Assembly: GCA_002379425.1 (NCBI GenBank)
Contig: DFTH01000008.1
Location: 1 to 38,482, forward strand
DNA: 38,482 nt
From: Prevotella sp. UBA4217
GTDB taxonomy: Bacteria; Bacteroidota; Bacteroidia; Bacteroidales; Bacteroidaceae
Reading direction: 5' to 3'
Positions 8,836-16,292 of this stretch are shown here, piece by piece (position 1 is the first letter of the stretch; the number at the start of each line of letters is the position of its first letter). Made by a program: the position numbers and the translations under genes. The notes beneath the pieces were generated by a model. That model saw nothing but the letters and a program-made list of their open reading frames with translations. It did no database searches and was not told the DNA's origin.

Positions 8836-8917
8836 TGGAAAGCAGGGATGGCGGACAATTTGATACATGCCATGAAGTTTCCTCTCACCCGATGTAACAT
8901 TTTTGAATTCTTTTTCG

Positions 8918-8925
8918 TACCTTTG
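8918..8925 (+). promoter_or_regulatory. -7 promoter motif of the fur operon
   Basis: TACCTTTG matches TAnnTTTG and ends 5 bases before the fur ATG at 8931. Given the usual distance from this motif to the transcription start, the mRNA may start at or within a base or two of the ATG. Confidence 0.6.
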
Positions 8926-8930
8926 CAGCC

Positions 8931-9350
8931 ATGAACGAGAATAGTTGCGTGGAACTGCTCGAAGAGCACGGCATCAAGGCTACTGCCAACCGCATCGTGG
9001 TGGTGAGGGCCCTGGCATCATCCATGCTGCCGCAGTCGCTGGCAGAACTGGAGCACAGGATCGGCACCATCGACAGGTCGAACGTGTTCCGTGCCCTGAC
9101 ACTGTTCAGGGAGCACCATCTGGTACACGCCATCGAGGGTAGCGGCGACGGCACGAAATACGAACTCTGCCACAGCCACAGCCACGACCACGACGACGAC
9201 CAGCATCCGCACTTCTACTGTGAGGTATGCCAGCAGACCTACTGCCTGGAGGGGATGGAACTGCCTGAGGCAGTCCTGCCAGAAGGTTTTGAACTGCACT
9301 CCGCCAACTATATGCTCAAGGGCATCTGTCCGCATTGCGCCAAGAAATGA
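8931..9350 (+). CDS. Fur-family metal-responsive transcriptional regulator
   Basis: A 139-residue protein of normal Fur length. A winged-helix DNA-binding half (residues 1-75) contains the recognition-helix pattern IDRSNVFRALTLFREHHLV. The dimerisation half has a histidine/aspartate-rich stretch (residues 81-94, HSHSHDHDDDQHPH), then two structural-zinc CxxC pairs (Cys97/Cys100 and Cys133/Cys136). It is first in a three-gene operon with a HAD phosphatase and a thioesterase. The His-rich segment would suit a zinc- or nickel-sensing variant as well as iron, so I give no fur/zur symbol. It has essentially no 5' leader after the promoter. Confidence 0.9.
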   Translation: MNENSCVELLEEHGIKATANRIVVVRALASSMLPQSLAELEHRIGTIDRSNVFRALTLFREHHLVHAIEGSGDGTKYELCHSHSHDHDDDQHPHFYCEVCQQTYCLEGMELPEAVLPEGFELHSANYMLKGICPHCAKK

Positions 9351-10036
9351 TGAACCAGAACGACATCCGCGTCATCGCCTTCGATGCCGACGACACCCTC
9401 TGGGACTGCCAGTCGCACTTCGAGGCCGTAGAGAACCATCTCTACCGCCTCATCGCACCCTACTGCGAAAGCCCTGCACAGGAACTCTTCCTGACGGAGA
9501 GTGGCAACATGGCCGACCTGGGCTATGGCTGCAAGGCCTTCACCATCTCCATCATCGAGACAGCCCTGCGCGTGGCGGGCGACCACCTCACTGCCGGGGA
9601 ACTGGCCCGTCTGCTCAGCGACAGCAAGAGCCTGCTCCACCTGCCTGCCACACCACTGCCCGAGGTGGAGAAGACCCTCCAGCGCCTGCAGGCCTATCCC
9701 TACCGACTGGTGGTCTTCACGAAAGGGGAACTGCAGGACCAGGAGAACAAACTGAAGCGCAGCGGACTGGCGAAATACTTCTCACACGTGGAGATCACCT
9801 CCGACAAGACGGAGGTGGAGTTCCAGCAACTCTGCGAGCACCTGGGCATCCTGCCCCACGAACTGCTGATGGTGGGCAACTCGCTGAAGAGCGACATCGC
9901 CCCTGCCCTCACCATCGGTGCCTCTGCCATCCATATCCCCTTCCACGTCACGTGGCAACTGGAGCACTCCGAGGACATCGAGCACGAGCGGCTCGTCAAG
10001 ATCTCCCATTTCAGTGAAATTCTTAAACACTTATGA
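9347..10036 (+). CDS. HAD-superfamily hydrolase (YjjG/phosphoglycolate-phosphatase-like)
   Basis: A 229-residue HAD phosphatase. Motif I is FDADDTLW, with nucleophile Asp13 and acid/base Asp15. Motif II is the Thr of VVFTKGE, the motif III Lys is near DKTEVEF, and motif IV is GNSLKSDIAPA. The cap sits between motifs I and II, as in the YjjG/nucleotidase-like subgroup. The ATG at 9347 overlaps the fur stop by four bases; the next ATG at 9350 is also possible. The 3' end overlaps the thioesterase start by four bases, so the three genes are probably translationally coupled. The substrate cannot be assigned. Confidence 0.87.
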   Translation: MMNQNDIRVIAFDADDTLWDCQSHFEAVENHLYRLIAPYCESPAQELFLTESGNMADLGYGCKAFTISIIETALRVAGDHLTAGELARLLSDSKSLLHLPATPLPEVEKTLQRLQAYPYRLVVFTKGELQDQENKLKRSGLAKYFSHVEITSDKTEVEFQQLCEHLGILPHELLMVGNSLKSDIAPALTIGASAIHIPFHVTWQLEHSEDIEHERLVKISHFSEILKHL

Positions 10037-10431
10037 AATATATCTTTGAAACCCGCATGGAGGTGCGCGACTATGAGTGCGACATCGAGGGCATCGTCAA
10101 CAATGCCAACTACCTGCACTATGCCGAGCATACGCGCCACCTCTTCCTCCGCAGCCTGGGCGTCAGTTTCGCCAAACTCCACGAACAGGGCATCGACGCC
10201 GTCGTGCACAGCATGAAACTCCAGTACAAGGCACCCCTGCACTGCGACGATGAGTTCATCTCGCGCCTGAACCTGAAGAAAGACCGCTTCAAGTACCTGT
10301 TCTACCAGGACATCTACCGCGCCAGCGACGAGCAACTCTGCTTCCGCGCCACCGTAGAACTGGTATGTCTGGTCAACGGTCAACTCGCCAACTCCCCAGA
10401 GTACGACGAGGCCTTCAAGGACTATATCTGA
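10033..10431 (+). CDS. Hotdog-fold acyl-CoA thioesterase (4HBT/YbgC family)
   Basis: A 132-residue single hotdog domain. The N-terminal signature DIEGIVNNANYLHYAEHTRH carries the catalytic-type Asp17 and the G-V-N-N-A-x-Y-L helix start of 4-hydroxybenzoyl-CoA thioesterase relatives. These enzymes hydrolyse acyl-CoA or acyl-ACP in the cytoplasm. It is the last gene of the fur/HAD/thioesterase operon, overlapping the HAD gene by ATGA. Specific acyl substrate unknown. Confidence 0.9.
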   Translation: MKYIFETRMEVRDYECDIEGIVNNANYLHYAEHTRHLFLRSLGVSFAKLHEQGIDAVVHSMKLQYKAPLHCDDEFISRLNLKKDRFKYLFYQDIYRASDEQLCFRATVELVCLVNGQLANSPEYDEAFKDYI

Positions 10432-10434
10432 TAT

Positions 10435-10563
10435 TTACAAGAGAGGCCGTGCCTCACGGCAGGGCCTCTCACACAAACCTATATAATAATACACGTATGT
10501 AAAGCGTTCCCGTAAGTCCACAATCTGGACTCCTCGAACTACTCTTTTTCCCACAAAAAACAT
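10435..10563 (-). CDS. 42-residue small ORF downstream of a cobalamin riboswitch
   Basis: The ATG at 10563 is preceded by AGGAGGTG (10570-10577 on the minus strand), 7 bases away. This is a near-perfect Shine-Dalgarno and unusual for this genome. The frame runs 42 codons (begins MFFVGKRVVRGVQIV) to TAA and ends within the hairpin at 10441-10470. I do not recognise the product; it is basic with a central aromatic run (TYVYYYIG). It could be a true small protein under B12 control, a leader peptide, or the stub of a lost B12-related gene. It runs opposite and convergent to the thioesterase. Confidence 0.4.
   Translation of the reverse strand: MFFVGKRVVRGVQIVDLRERFTYVYYYIGLCERPCREARPLL
10441..10470. 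terminator. Strong hairpin between convergent transcripts
   Basis: gagaggcc pairs with ggcctctc, with an inner GCCGTG/CACGGC pairing as an alternative. It lies 10 bases after the thioesterase stop. No U-tract follows on either strand, so it may act as a weak or Rho-aided terminator or as a 3'-end stabiliser. It also lies inside the last codons of the small minus-strand ORF at 10435-10563. Confidence 0.5.
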
Positions 10564-10611
10564 CTCTTTCACCTCCTGTCCTTACATCGAGGGCAATCGG
10601 CATCATTCCAT

Positions 10612-10787
10612 CAAAGGCTGGTCTTCTGACTACGCTCCACTCTGAAGTACCTTCTCGCCTTCAAGGCAATGGCATTCTACTTCAGAGCCATACGGGAGTT
10701 CACAGCTGCGGGACAGTCGGAGATTCTCACTCCATTCCCAATTAATCGCGGTTAAGCGAACCTCTGTGGGTCGTACTATACGTTCGA
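10612..10787 (-). promoter_or_regulatory. Cobalamin (adenosylcobalamin-type) riboswitch
   Basis: The minus strand carries the conserved core of the B12 riboswitch: GGGAATGGAGTGAGAATCTCC, then CTGTCCCGCAGCTGT (complement of 10702-10716), then a variable stem. It ends in a B12 box, AGTCAGAAGACCAGCC (complement of 10616-10631). A TAnnTTTG promoter lies directly upstream. The aptamer assignment is strong. What it controls is not obvious: the only minus-strand frame before convergent genes is the 42-codon ORF, whose strong ribosome-binding site lies about 40 bases past the B12 box. The expected mode would be translation inhibition on B12 binding. Confidence 0.9.
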
Positions 10788-10793
10788 CGGCTG

Positions 10794-10801
10794 CAAAGAT
10801 A
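10794..10801 (-). promoter_or_regulatory. -7 promoter motif of the riboswitch transcript
   Basis: On the minus strand this reads TATCTTTG, with a TTTG -33 element (complement of 10822-10825) 20 bases upstream. Start is expected near 10787, just before the aptamer and 30-50 bases after the GH35-like gene ends. Confidence 0.65.
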
Positions 10802-10832
10802 CGAACAATTCCTGAAACCGCCAAACTTTTTC

Positions 10833-12485
10833 CTAATATTCATACAATTTGACGTGCAGGACCTTCCACTCTCCACAGGAGATGCGGGCATGGCGCCCCT
10901 GATGGTCCTGGTCGCCATTGTCACGACGGACGAACTGCAACGTACCGTCGGCAGCCACCGTCACCTGATCGACGAAACCGATGCCAAGGCGCTTCCCCTT
11001 AAAGGAGGGAGAGGCGGATCTGACATCCTGACTACCCTGACCCTGTGCCACGAACCCGTCTTCGCCAAGCACCCGCTCTTCCTCAAGGGCCTTCTCGTAG
11101 GCTGTGGCGAAACTCACCACGACTCCAGAGCCTGCCAACAGGTATTCGTTCTTGGCCAGTCTCATCAGGAAGGCGCCGCCCTCCGGCCAAGTGGAACCGT
11201 CGGTGGCCCGTGGGTCCCAGGGGAGCGTGAAGAAATGGCGACAGGTGAGCACGTTCTCACCGTCCCTGATGATCCGCTCCTTGTCTTCCTGGTCGAAGAG
11301 CAATCCCCAGGTTTGCTGCGGATGGAGCAGGAAGAGTTGGCGAAGCAGTGCGTATGCTTGCGTGACGGATGCCGCCTGCTGAGGAGTGGCCTGGTCGATG
11401 GCAAAGGGTGAGAAGCCCAGTGCCTGATGCTCGCCGAAGGCATAGAGGGCTCGCACGCCACTGTTCTCGCAACAGCGGCTCTCGGGGATAAACAAGCGGT
11501 TATTGGCCAGGGCATACTGGGCTGCCCAGCCCTTGAAGCCAGTATCGTAGATATCAGGTGCCAGCATCTCCAACTGCGGGGCACCAGCGTGCCACAGGTC
11601 GATGAGATGAGCCAATGGACCAGCGGACGGGTACTGTCCGGGCTGCCGTCCGCGGCTGTTCATCGCCGCATTCACATAGAGCGGCATCTGCGTATATCGG
11701 CGGGCCGTCTGACAGAGCCGTCCCACATACGTGGCATAATAATAGGCCATGAAAATCTCGTCGGTGAAGATGTCGTCACCGAAAAGTTCCTTCCACGAGA
11801 TAGTCTGGGCTGTCAGACGGTCGCGCTGCAGACGGGCCGCCAGCCAGGGATGGAGCACCTTCTGATTCTTCTTCAGATAAGACAGCAGTTCCTGGGGCAC
11901 ACCTCTCTTATAGGCAGCGTCGGCCAGCGCAGAGTGGTCACGGGCTGCCTCGAGCATGCCAATCTCATTCTCCACCTGAATCATCGTCACCACATCGCTG
12001 CCCATCTCGACGATATGCTTCACCAAGGCCTCAAAGGCGCGGTTGTCAGCCTGGAACACCTCCTCCGAGAAACAACTGGCAATCTCCAGCGGCTTCCCTT
12101 CGGCCGTACAGGCACGGGGGAACCGCCTGGTATCTTCCTTGAACCAGAGTGGAGCATAGCACGACATCGAGTTCTTCCATGCCCCGAACCACAGGAAGAC
12201 AATCTTCAGGTCACTTTCCCTCGCACGGTCGATCACACGATCCACCAACGTGAAGTCGTACTTCCCTTCCGATGGCTCTATAAACTCCCAATAGGCTGGC
12301 ACGAGCACGGTGTTCAGTCCCAGCGTCTTCATCCGGGGGATGACCTCGTCGATATCCTCCACCGACGTGGCGGCACTGTTGCTCAACTCCCCACCAAGGA
12401 TGGGAAAGACAGACGGTTGGGTGGCATACGACAGACCACAGGTCAGGCATGCCCAGAAAAGGAAAAGCACTTTCTTCATATTCAT
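10833..12485 (-). CDS. GH35-like beta-galactosidase-type glycoside hydrolase
   Basis: A 550-residue secreted protein; signal peptide about residues 1-22. The TIM-barrel N-terminal half resembles GH35/GH42-type enzymes: GLNTVLVPAYWEFIEPSEGK, then IQVENEIG with probable acid/base Glu174, then LFIPESR with candidate nucleophile Glu335. The C-terminal part resembles the DUF5597-type extension seen in Bacteroidetes GH35 proteins. Such enzymes release galactose from plant or host glycans in the periplasm. It follows wbqC by 15 bases and may be read from the dapB-lepB-wbqC transcript. Family clear, exact linkage specificity not. Confidence 0.82.
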   Translation of the reverse strand: MNMKKVLFLFWACLTCGLSYATQPSVFPILGGELSNSAATSVEDIDEVIPRMKTLGLNTVLVPAYWEFIEPSEGKYDFTLVDRVIDRARESDLKIVFLWFGAWKNSMSCYAPLWFKEDTRRFPRACTAEGKPLEIASCFSEEVFQADNRAFEALVKHIVEMGSDVVTMIQVENEIGMLEAARDHSALADAAYKRGVPQELLSYLKKNQKVLHPWLAARLQRDRLTAQTISWKELFGDDIFTDEIFMAYYYATYVGRLCQTARRYTQMPLYVNAAMNSRGRQPGQYPSAGPLAHLIDLWHAGAPQLEMLAPDIYDTGFKGWAAQYALANNRLFIPESRCCENSGVRALYAFGEHQALGFSPFAIDQATPQQAASVTQAYALLRQLFLLHPQQTWGLLFDQEDKERIIRDGENVLTCRHFFTLPWDPRATDGSTWPEGGAFLMRLAKNEYLLAGSGVVVSFATAYEKALEEERVLGEDGFVAQGQGSQDVRSASPSFKGKRLGIGFVDQVTVAADGTLQFVRRDNGDQDHQGRHARISCGEWKVLHVKLYEY

Positions 12486-12500
12486 CGTTCGTCGCGTTAT

Positions 12501-13136
12501 TCAGAGATAAAGGATACTCTCCGGACCCATGTTGAAGAGCAGGTCGAGGATAGAGAGGTTGGGCAGGAACCCATGCTTCTGCCGATAGACCTGATAGTAG
12601 GGCTTCGGCTGGAAATCAGGATCCTCCGCAGGATGCTTGGGATTGATGGCCGAGCGGAAATCATGTCCTGCAGGCCCACCATCTGCCAACTGTAAACTGT
12701 CAACTGTAAACTCTTTACTATATGTCACTTTCGGCTGTATATCGATCGATTCACAGATTTTCTCCCGTATCGCCTCGTTGAAATCGAGTAAATACTCCCA
12801 ATTCTTCTCAAAGAAGGGACGGATATCATCCTGGTAGTATTCAAAGAATGGCGACTCCCCGTATGCACTCCGCAGTGCCTGCCAGTGCAGGTGGCGCCAG
12901 TTGCCATGGTCGCTGATACGGATATCACGGATGCGTTGAGAGTTGCCGCGCTCGATGGGAACGGTCAGGACCTGGATGCCCTGGGTGGTGGCTATCAAGC
13001 AGCGGTTGCGATAGGTCTGCTTCTGAAAGTTCTCCCACTGCTCTATGACAACAGATCCAGCCCGATACAGTTTCTGATACCACTGTATCGGACCGAAATA
13101 GGTTGTACTTAATAGGAATGAGTTATCATTTCTCAT
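12501..13136 (-). CDS. WbqC-like family protein
   Basis: A 211-residue protein with the WbqC family opening (LLSTTYFGPIQWYQKL), a central WRHLHWQALRSAYG block and a typical end (KHGFLPNLSILDLLFNMGPE). The family is linked to surface-polysaccharide loci and may act on nucleotide sugars, but biochemical function is poorly defined. It directly follows lepB (17-base gap), an arrangement common in Bacteroidales. A 7-bp tandem repeat (12688-12715) encodes a short insert (FTVDSLQLADGG) just before the conserved C-terminal part. Confidence 0.85.
   Translation of the reverse strand: MRNDNSFLLSTTYFGPIQWYQKLYRAGSVVIEQWENFQKQTYRNRCLIATTQGIQVLTVPIERGNSQRIRDIRISDHGNWRHLHWQALRSAYGESPFFEYYQDDIRPFFEKNWEYLLDFNEAIREKICESIDIQPKVTYSKEFTVDSLQLADGGPAGHDFRSAINPKHPAEDPDFQPKPYYQVYRQKHGFLPNLSILDLLFNMGPESILYL
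12688..12715 (-). repeat. 7-bp tandem repeat inside wbqC
   Basis: Four 7-base units on the plus strand: aactgta, aactgtc, aactgta, aactctt. They lie in frame in the wbqC-like gene and encode part of a probable linker insert. Four units are 28 bases, so copy-number changes of one or two units would shift frame. Confidence 0.75.
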
Positions 13137-13153
13137 CTCTCATTCCTCAGGTC

Positions 13154-14584
13154 TCACTTGATATGATCAACGATATTGCCCAGGCGGCTCCAGCGCACGC
13201 CATTGATGCCCCTGCGGTCGGGATCACTCGACCACCAGATGAAGATCGGCTTACCCACGATATGGTCTTCTGGCACGAAGCCCCAGTAGCGTGAGTCGGC
13301 AGAGTTATGGCGGTTGTCGCCCATCATCCAGTAGTAGTCCATCTTGAAGGTATAGTCGCGGGCCTCCTGACCGTTGATGAAGATCTTTCCGTCGCGTATC
13401 TCCAGGTCATTACCCTCATACACCTTGATGGGGCGCTCATACACGGCGATATTGTCAAGCGTCAGCCGGATCTTCTCACCCTTCTTGGGAATCCACACCG
13501 GACCGTAGTTGTCGCGCGTCCAGTGCTTGTTGCCGTTGAGGGGATATATCTCCAGGTCGTTAGCCTCTGTGTTCAGCGTTACGCTCTCAACGATGTCCTT
13601 CCTTGCCTGCAGCGAGGTGACGGCATACTTCGTCAGCGGCATATAGCCCACTGTGTTCAGGCTTGTCAGGTCCTCCATCGATATACCCAGTTCCTCCATC
13701 AGTTCTTCGGGAATGGCCTTCTTGAGTTTCACATAATAGGTATATTGCACGTTGTCAGGCTCCTTGTTGGCCTTGCCATCGAGATACACCACGCGGTTCC
13801 TGATCTGGAGCGTCTGTCCGGGCAGGCCCACGCAGCGCTTCACATAGTTCTCCCTGCGATCGGCTGGTCTTGTGATGATCTCACCATATTCCCCACGGTT
13901 GCGCCACAACTCGTTGCGCCCTGCCTCATAGATGGTGTCGAAATACTTTCTCAACTGGTCCGCCGTCAGCGAGTCAGGGTCAGGCCTGTTGGGGTAGATC
14001 TGGTAGCCGATGCTGTAGCACATCTGGTAGTAGTCGAACGACTGATACTGAGGCGCTGAGCACACCGTATCGCCGGCGGGGAAGTTGAACACCACGATAT
14101 CGTTCAACTCGACCTTTCCCAGTCCCTTCACACGACGGTAGTCCCAGTGGGGCCAGTCCAGGTAACTCTTACACTCCACCACGGGCAGGGTGTGCTGTGT
14201 CAGCGGCATCGTGAGCGGTGTCTGAGGGATACGTGGACCGTAACTCACCTTCGACACAAACAGGTAGTCGCCCGTCAGCAGTGATTTCTCCAGTGAACTC
14301 GATGGGATCACGTAGTTCTGGAAGAAGAACTGGTTGATGAAATAGACCGCCACGAGAGCGAAGACCAGGGCGTCAACCCACGACATGACGAACTTGACCG
14401 GCTTCTCAGCCTCCTTCCACCACTGCCACTTGATCTTCTTCGTGATATAAATATCGTAGATAAAAGGTATGACGAGCAGTCCCCACCACGACTTCACCCA
14501 GTAGAGGAACAACAGGTAAAGCACCAGCACGACGATGAACTTCGCCCACTGCACCTTCGGATTAAATTCTTTCTTTTTCTCCAT
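13154..14584 (-). CDS. lepB: Signal peptidase I (large Bacteroidetes form)
   Basis: A 476-residue inner-membrane signal peptidase. Membrane helices lie near residues 15-45 and 66-88. The catalytic serine box is [14 protein letters not shown] (Ser97). The lysine box is [11 protein letters not shown] (Lys249). The C-terminal box is [20 protein letters not shown]. It cleaves signal peptides of exported proteins on the periplasmic face. Length well above the ~320 residues of E. coli LepB is usual in Bacteroidales because of insertions between boxes. It lies 59 bases downstream of dapB, with the gap filled by a CTAG repeat array, and is followed by wbqC. Confidence 0.95.
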   Translation of the reverse strand: MEKKKEFNPKVQWAKFIVVLVLYLLFLYWVKSWWGLLVIPFIYDIYITKKIKWQWWKEAEKPVKFVMSWVDALVFALVAVYFINQFFFQNYVIPSSSLEKSLLTGDYLFVSKVSYGPRIPQTPLTMPLTQHTLPVVECKSYLDWPHWDYRRVKGLGKVELNDIVVFNFPAGDTVCSAPQYQSFDYYQMCYSIGYQIYPNRPDPDSLTADQLRKYFDTIYEAGRNELWRNRGEYGEIITRPADRRENYVKRCVGLPGQTLQIRNRVVYLDGKANKEPDNVQYTYYVKLKKAIPEELMEELGISMEDLTSLNTVGYMPLTKYAVTSLQARKDIVESVTLNTEANDLEIYPLNGNKHWTRDNYGPVWIPKKGEKIRLTLDNIAVYERPIKVYEGNDLEIRDGKIFINGQEARDYTFKMDYYWMMGDNRHNSADSRYWGFVPEDHIVGKPIFIWWSSDPDRRGINGVRWSRLGNIVDHIK

Positions 14585-14589
14585 TATTG

Positions 14590-14638
14590 CTAGATTTACT
14601 AGGATGACTAGAATGACTAGGATGACTAGAATGACTAG
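14590..14638 (-). repeat. 9-bp CTAG-headed tandem repeat between dapB and lepB
   Basis: Six CTAG tetramers spaced exactly 9 bases apart (starting at 14590, 14599, 14608, 14617, 14626 and 14635). Minus-strand units alternate ctagtcatt and ctagtcatc. The array fills nearly the whole gap from the dapB stop to the lepB start and so lies in the lepB leader. It has the same unit length and head as the coding repeat at 5461-5505. Confidence 0.85.
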
Positions 14639-14643
14639 CCCTC

Positions 14644-15360
14644 TTAGAACTTAAACATATCTGAGATAGTGAGCAGTCCCTGATGATCCTTGGTATATTC
14701 CGCTGCGAGCACGGCACCGAGGGCAAAGCCCTTACGGCTATGGGCATCATGCGAAATGGTGATCAGGTCGGCCTCCGAGTCATAGCGGATGGTATGGATG
14801 CCAGGCACCTCACCGCGACGGATATCATCCACACGCAGCAGTTTCGGGTCGGTCGTCTCCTCAGCCCAGCCCTCCTTGCGGTCCAGGCGCTCCACGATCT
14901 CCTCGGCCAGCGTGATGGCTGTGCCTGAGGGATGGTCGAGTTTGTGCACGTGGTGGGTCTCCTCCAGTTCCACATCATACTGGGGGAACTGGTTCATGAT
15001 CTTCGCCAGATAGCGGTTCACGGCCGAGAAGATAGCCACACCGATCGAGAAGTTAGAAGCCCAGAAGAGCGTCTTGCCCTCTTCGGCACAGGCCTTCCGC
15101 ACGTCGTCGCCATGATCTTTCAGCCACCCCGTAGAGCCAGACACCACCTTCACGCCCTTGGCCCAGGCCTTCAGATAGTTGCCGTAGGCCACCTGCGGAG
15201 CCGTGAACTCGATGGCCACATCTGCCGACGCAAAGGCAGGGCTCTCAAAATCCTGCTGGTTGTCGATATCAATGATACTCACAATCTCATGACCACGGTC
15301 ACGGGCGATCTGCTCAATCATCTTGCCCATCTTGCCGTAGCCGATCAATGCTATTTTCAT
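14644..15360 (-). CDS. dapB: 4-hydroxy-tetrahydrodipicolinate reductase
   Basis: A 238-residue cytoplasmic enzyme of the lysine/meso-diaminopimelate pathway. It has the N-terminal nucleotide-binding GYGKMG motif, [23 protein letters not shown], and the catalytic [15 protein letters not shown] block. The product feeds peptidoglycan cross-link and lysine synthesis. I chose the ATG at 15360 (MKIALIGYG), because the longer TTG reading starts within the promoter motif. It heads the dapB-lepB-wbqC-GH35 run on the minus strand. Confidence 0.95.
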   Translation of the reverse strand: MKIALIGYGKMGKMIEQIARDRGHEIVSIIDIDNQQDFESPAFASADVAIEFTAPQVAYGNYLKAWAKGVKVVSGSTGWLKDHGDDVRKACAEEGKTLFWASNFSIGVAIFSAVNRYLAKIMNQFPQYDVELEETHHVHKLDHPSGTAITLAEEIVERLDRKEGWAEETTDPKLLRVDDIRRGEVPGIHTIRYDSEADLITISHDAHSRKGFALGAVLAAEYTKDHQGLLTISDMFKF

Positions 15361-15384
15361 ATTCCATAACGTATTAAAACGCTG

Positions 15385-15392
15385 CAAAGGTA
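15385..15392 (-). promoter_or_regulatory. -7 promoter motif for dapB
   Basis: Minus-strand TACCTTTG matches TAnnTTTG, 24 bases upstream of the dapB ATG. Confidence 0.6.
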
Positions 15393-15471
15393 CTGCTTTT
15401 TACGAATAATCACGTAATATTCAACAGAAAATAACAGATGGTAGGCTTTTTTTACGGGTTCAGGCCATCAT

Positions 15472-16275
15472 CTACTCGAGCCCATCTCTGACCGTACCCG
15501 CCTGCAACAGTCGCTCGCGGGCTTCCTCGTAGTCCAGACCGAGCGACTCCTGGATGATCCGCGTGCCACGGTCTATCAGTTTGTCATTCGTCAGTTGCAT
15601 ATCCACCATGCGGTTTCCTTGTACGCGCCCCAGGCGGATCATCAGGGAGGTGGAGATCATGTTGAGCACCATCTTCTGGGCGGTGCCACTCTTCATGCGA
15701 CTGGAACCTGTCACGAACTCCGGACCCACGATCGTCTCTATGGGGTACTCGACCTCATGGGCCAGAGGGGTGTGGGGATTACTCGTGATACAACCTGTGA
15801 GCAATCCATGCTGACGAGCCTGACGGACGGCACCGATGACGTAGGGCGTAGTGCCTGAGGCTGCTATGCCTATAACGGTATCATCGGCTGTCGGCAGATA
15901 GGCCAAGAGGTCGTTCCAACCCTGTTCTTCCCTGTCCTCCGCCCCTTCCACAGCATGGCGCAAGGCCTGTTCTCCTCCAGCAATCACGCCAACGACCCAC
16001 GTGTCAGGCACGCCGAAGGTAGGAGGCAGTTCGCTGGCATCCAGCACGCCCAGCCGTCCACTGGTACCTGCTCCGACGTAGAACAGTCGTCCGCCCCGCA
16101 TCATCCTTCGTTCGACGGCTTCCACGATAGCCTCTATCTGAGGGAGGGACCTGCGGACGGCCTCAGCCACCCGCTGGTCTTCCTCGTTGATATGCGTTAG
16201 AAGTTCCGATACCGACATCTGTTCCAGATGGTCGTAGCGCGAAGGCTGTTCGGTGATTTTATCCCTGATATCCAT
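15472..16275 (-). CDS. murQ: N-acetylmuramic acid 6-phosphate etherase
   Basis: A 267-residue SIS-domain lyase that splits the lactyl ether of MurNAc-6-phosphate to give GlcNAc-6-phosphate and lactate, for peptidoglycan recycling. Family blocks present are AGTSGRLGVLDASELPPTFG, ASGTTPYVIGAV and GSSRMKSGTAQKMVLN. I chose the ATG at 16275 (MDIRDKITEQ) because the longer reading overlaps the upstream glycosidase. It is 17 bases downstream of the GH106-like gene and probably cotranscribed with it. Length is slightly short of the ~300 usual, with the C-terminal region ending soon after LDYEEARERLLQAG. Confidence 0.93.
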   Translation of the reverse strand: MDIRDKITEQPSRYDHLEQMSVSELLTHINEEDQRVAEAVRRSLPQIEAIVEAVERRMMRGGRLFYVGAGTSGRLGVLDASELPPTFGVPDTWVVGVIAGGEQALRHAVEGAEDREEQGWNDLLAYLPTADDTVIGIAASGTTPYVIGAVRQARQHGLLTGCITSNPHTPLAHEVEYPIETIVGPEFVTGSSRMKSGTAQKMVLNMISTSLMIRLGRVQGNRMVDMQLTNDKLIDRGTRIIQESLGLDYEEARERLLQAGTVRDGLE

Positions 16276-16292
16276 GACACTGCGGTTTACGA

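Noticed and set aside
8671..8868. 65-codon minus-strand frame of heptapeptide repeats
   Set aside because: Generated by the 21-bp tandem array; no TAnnTTTG promoter or ribosome-binding site. Kept as a repeat feature, not a gene.
11427..12695. 422-codon plus-strand open frame across the GH35-like and wbqC genes
   Set aside because: Antisense to two recognisable genes and crosses their boundary; no recognisable motif.
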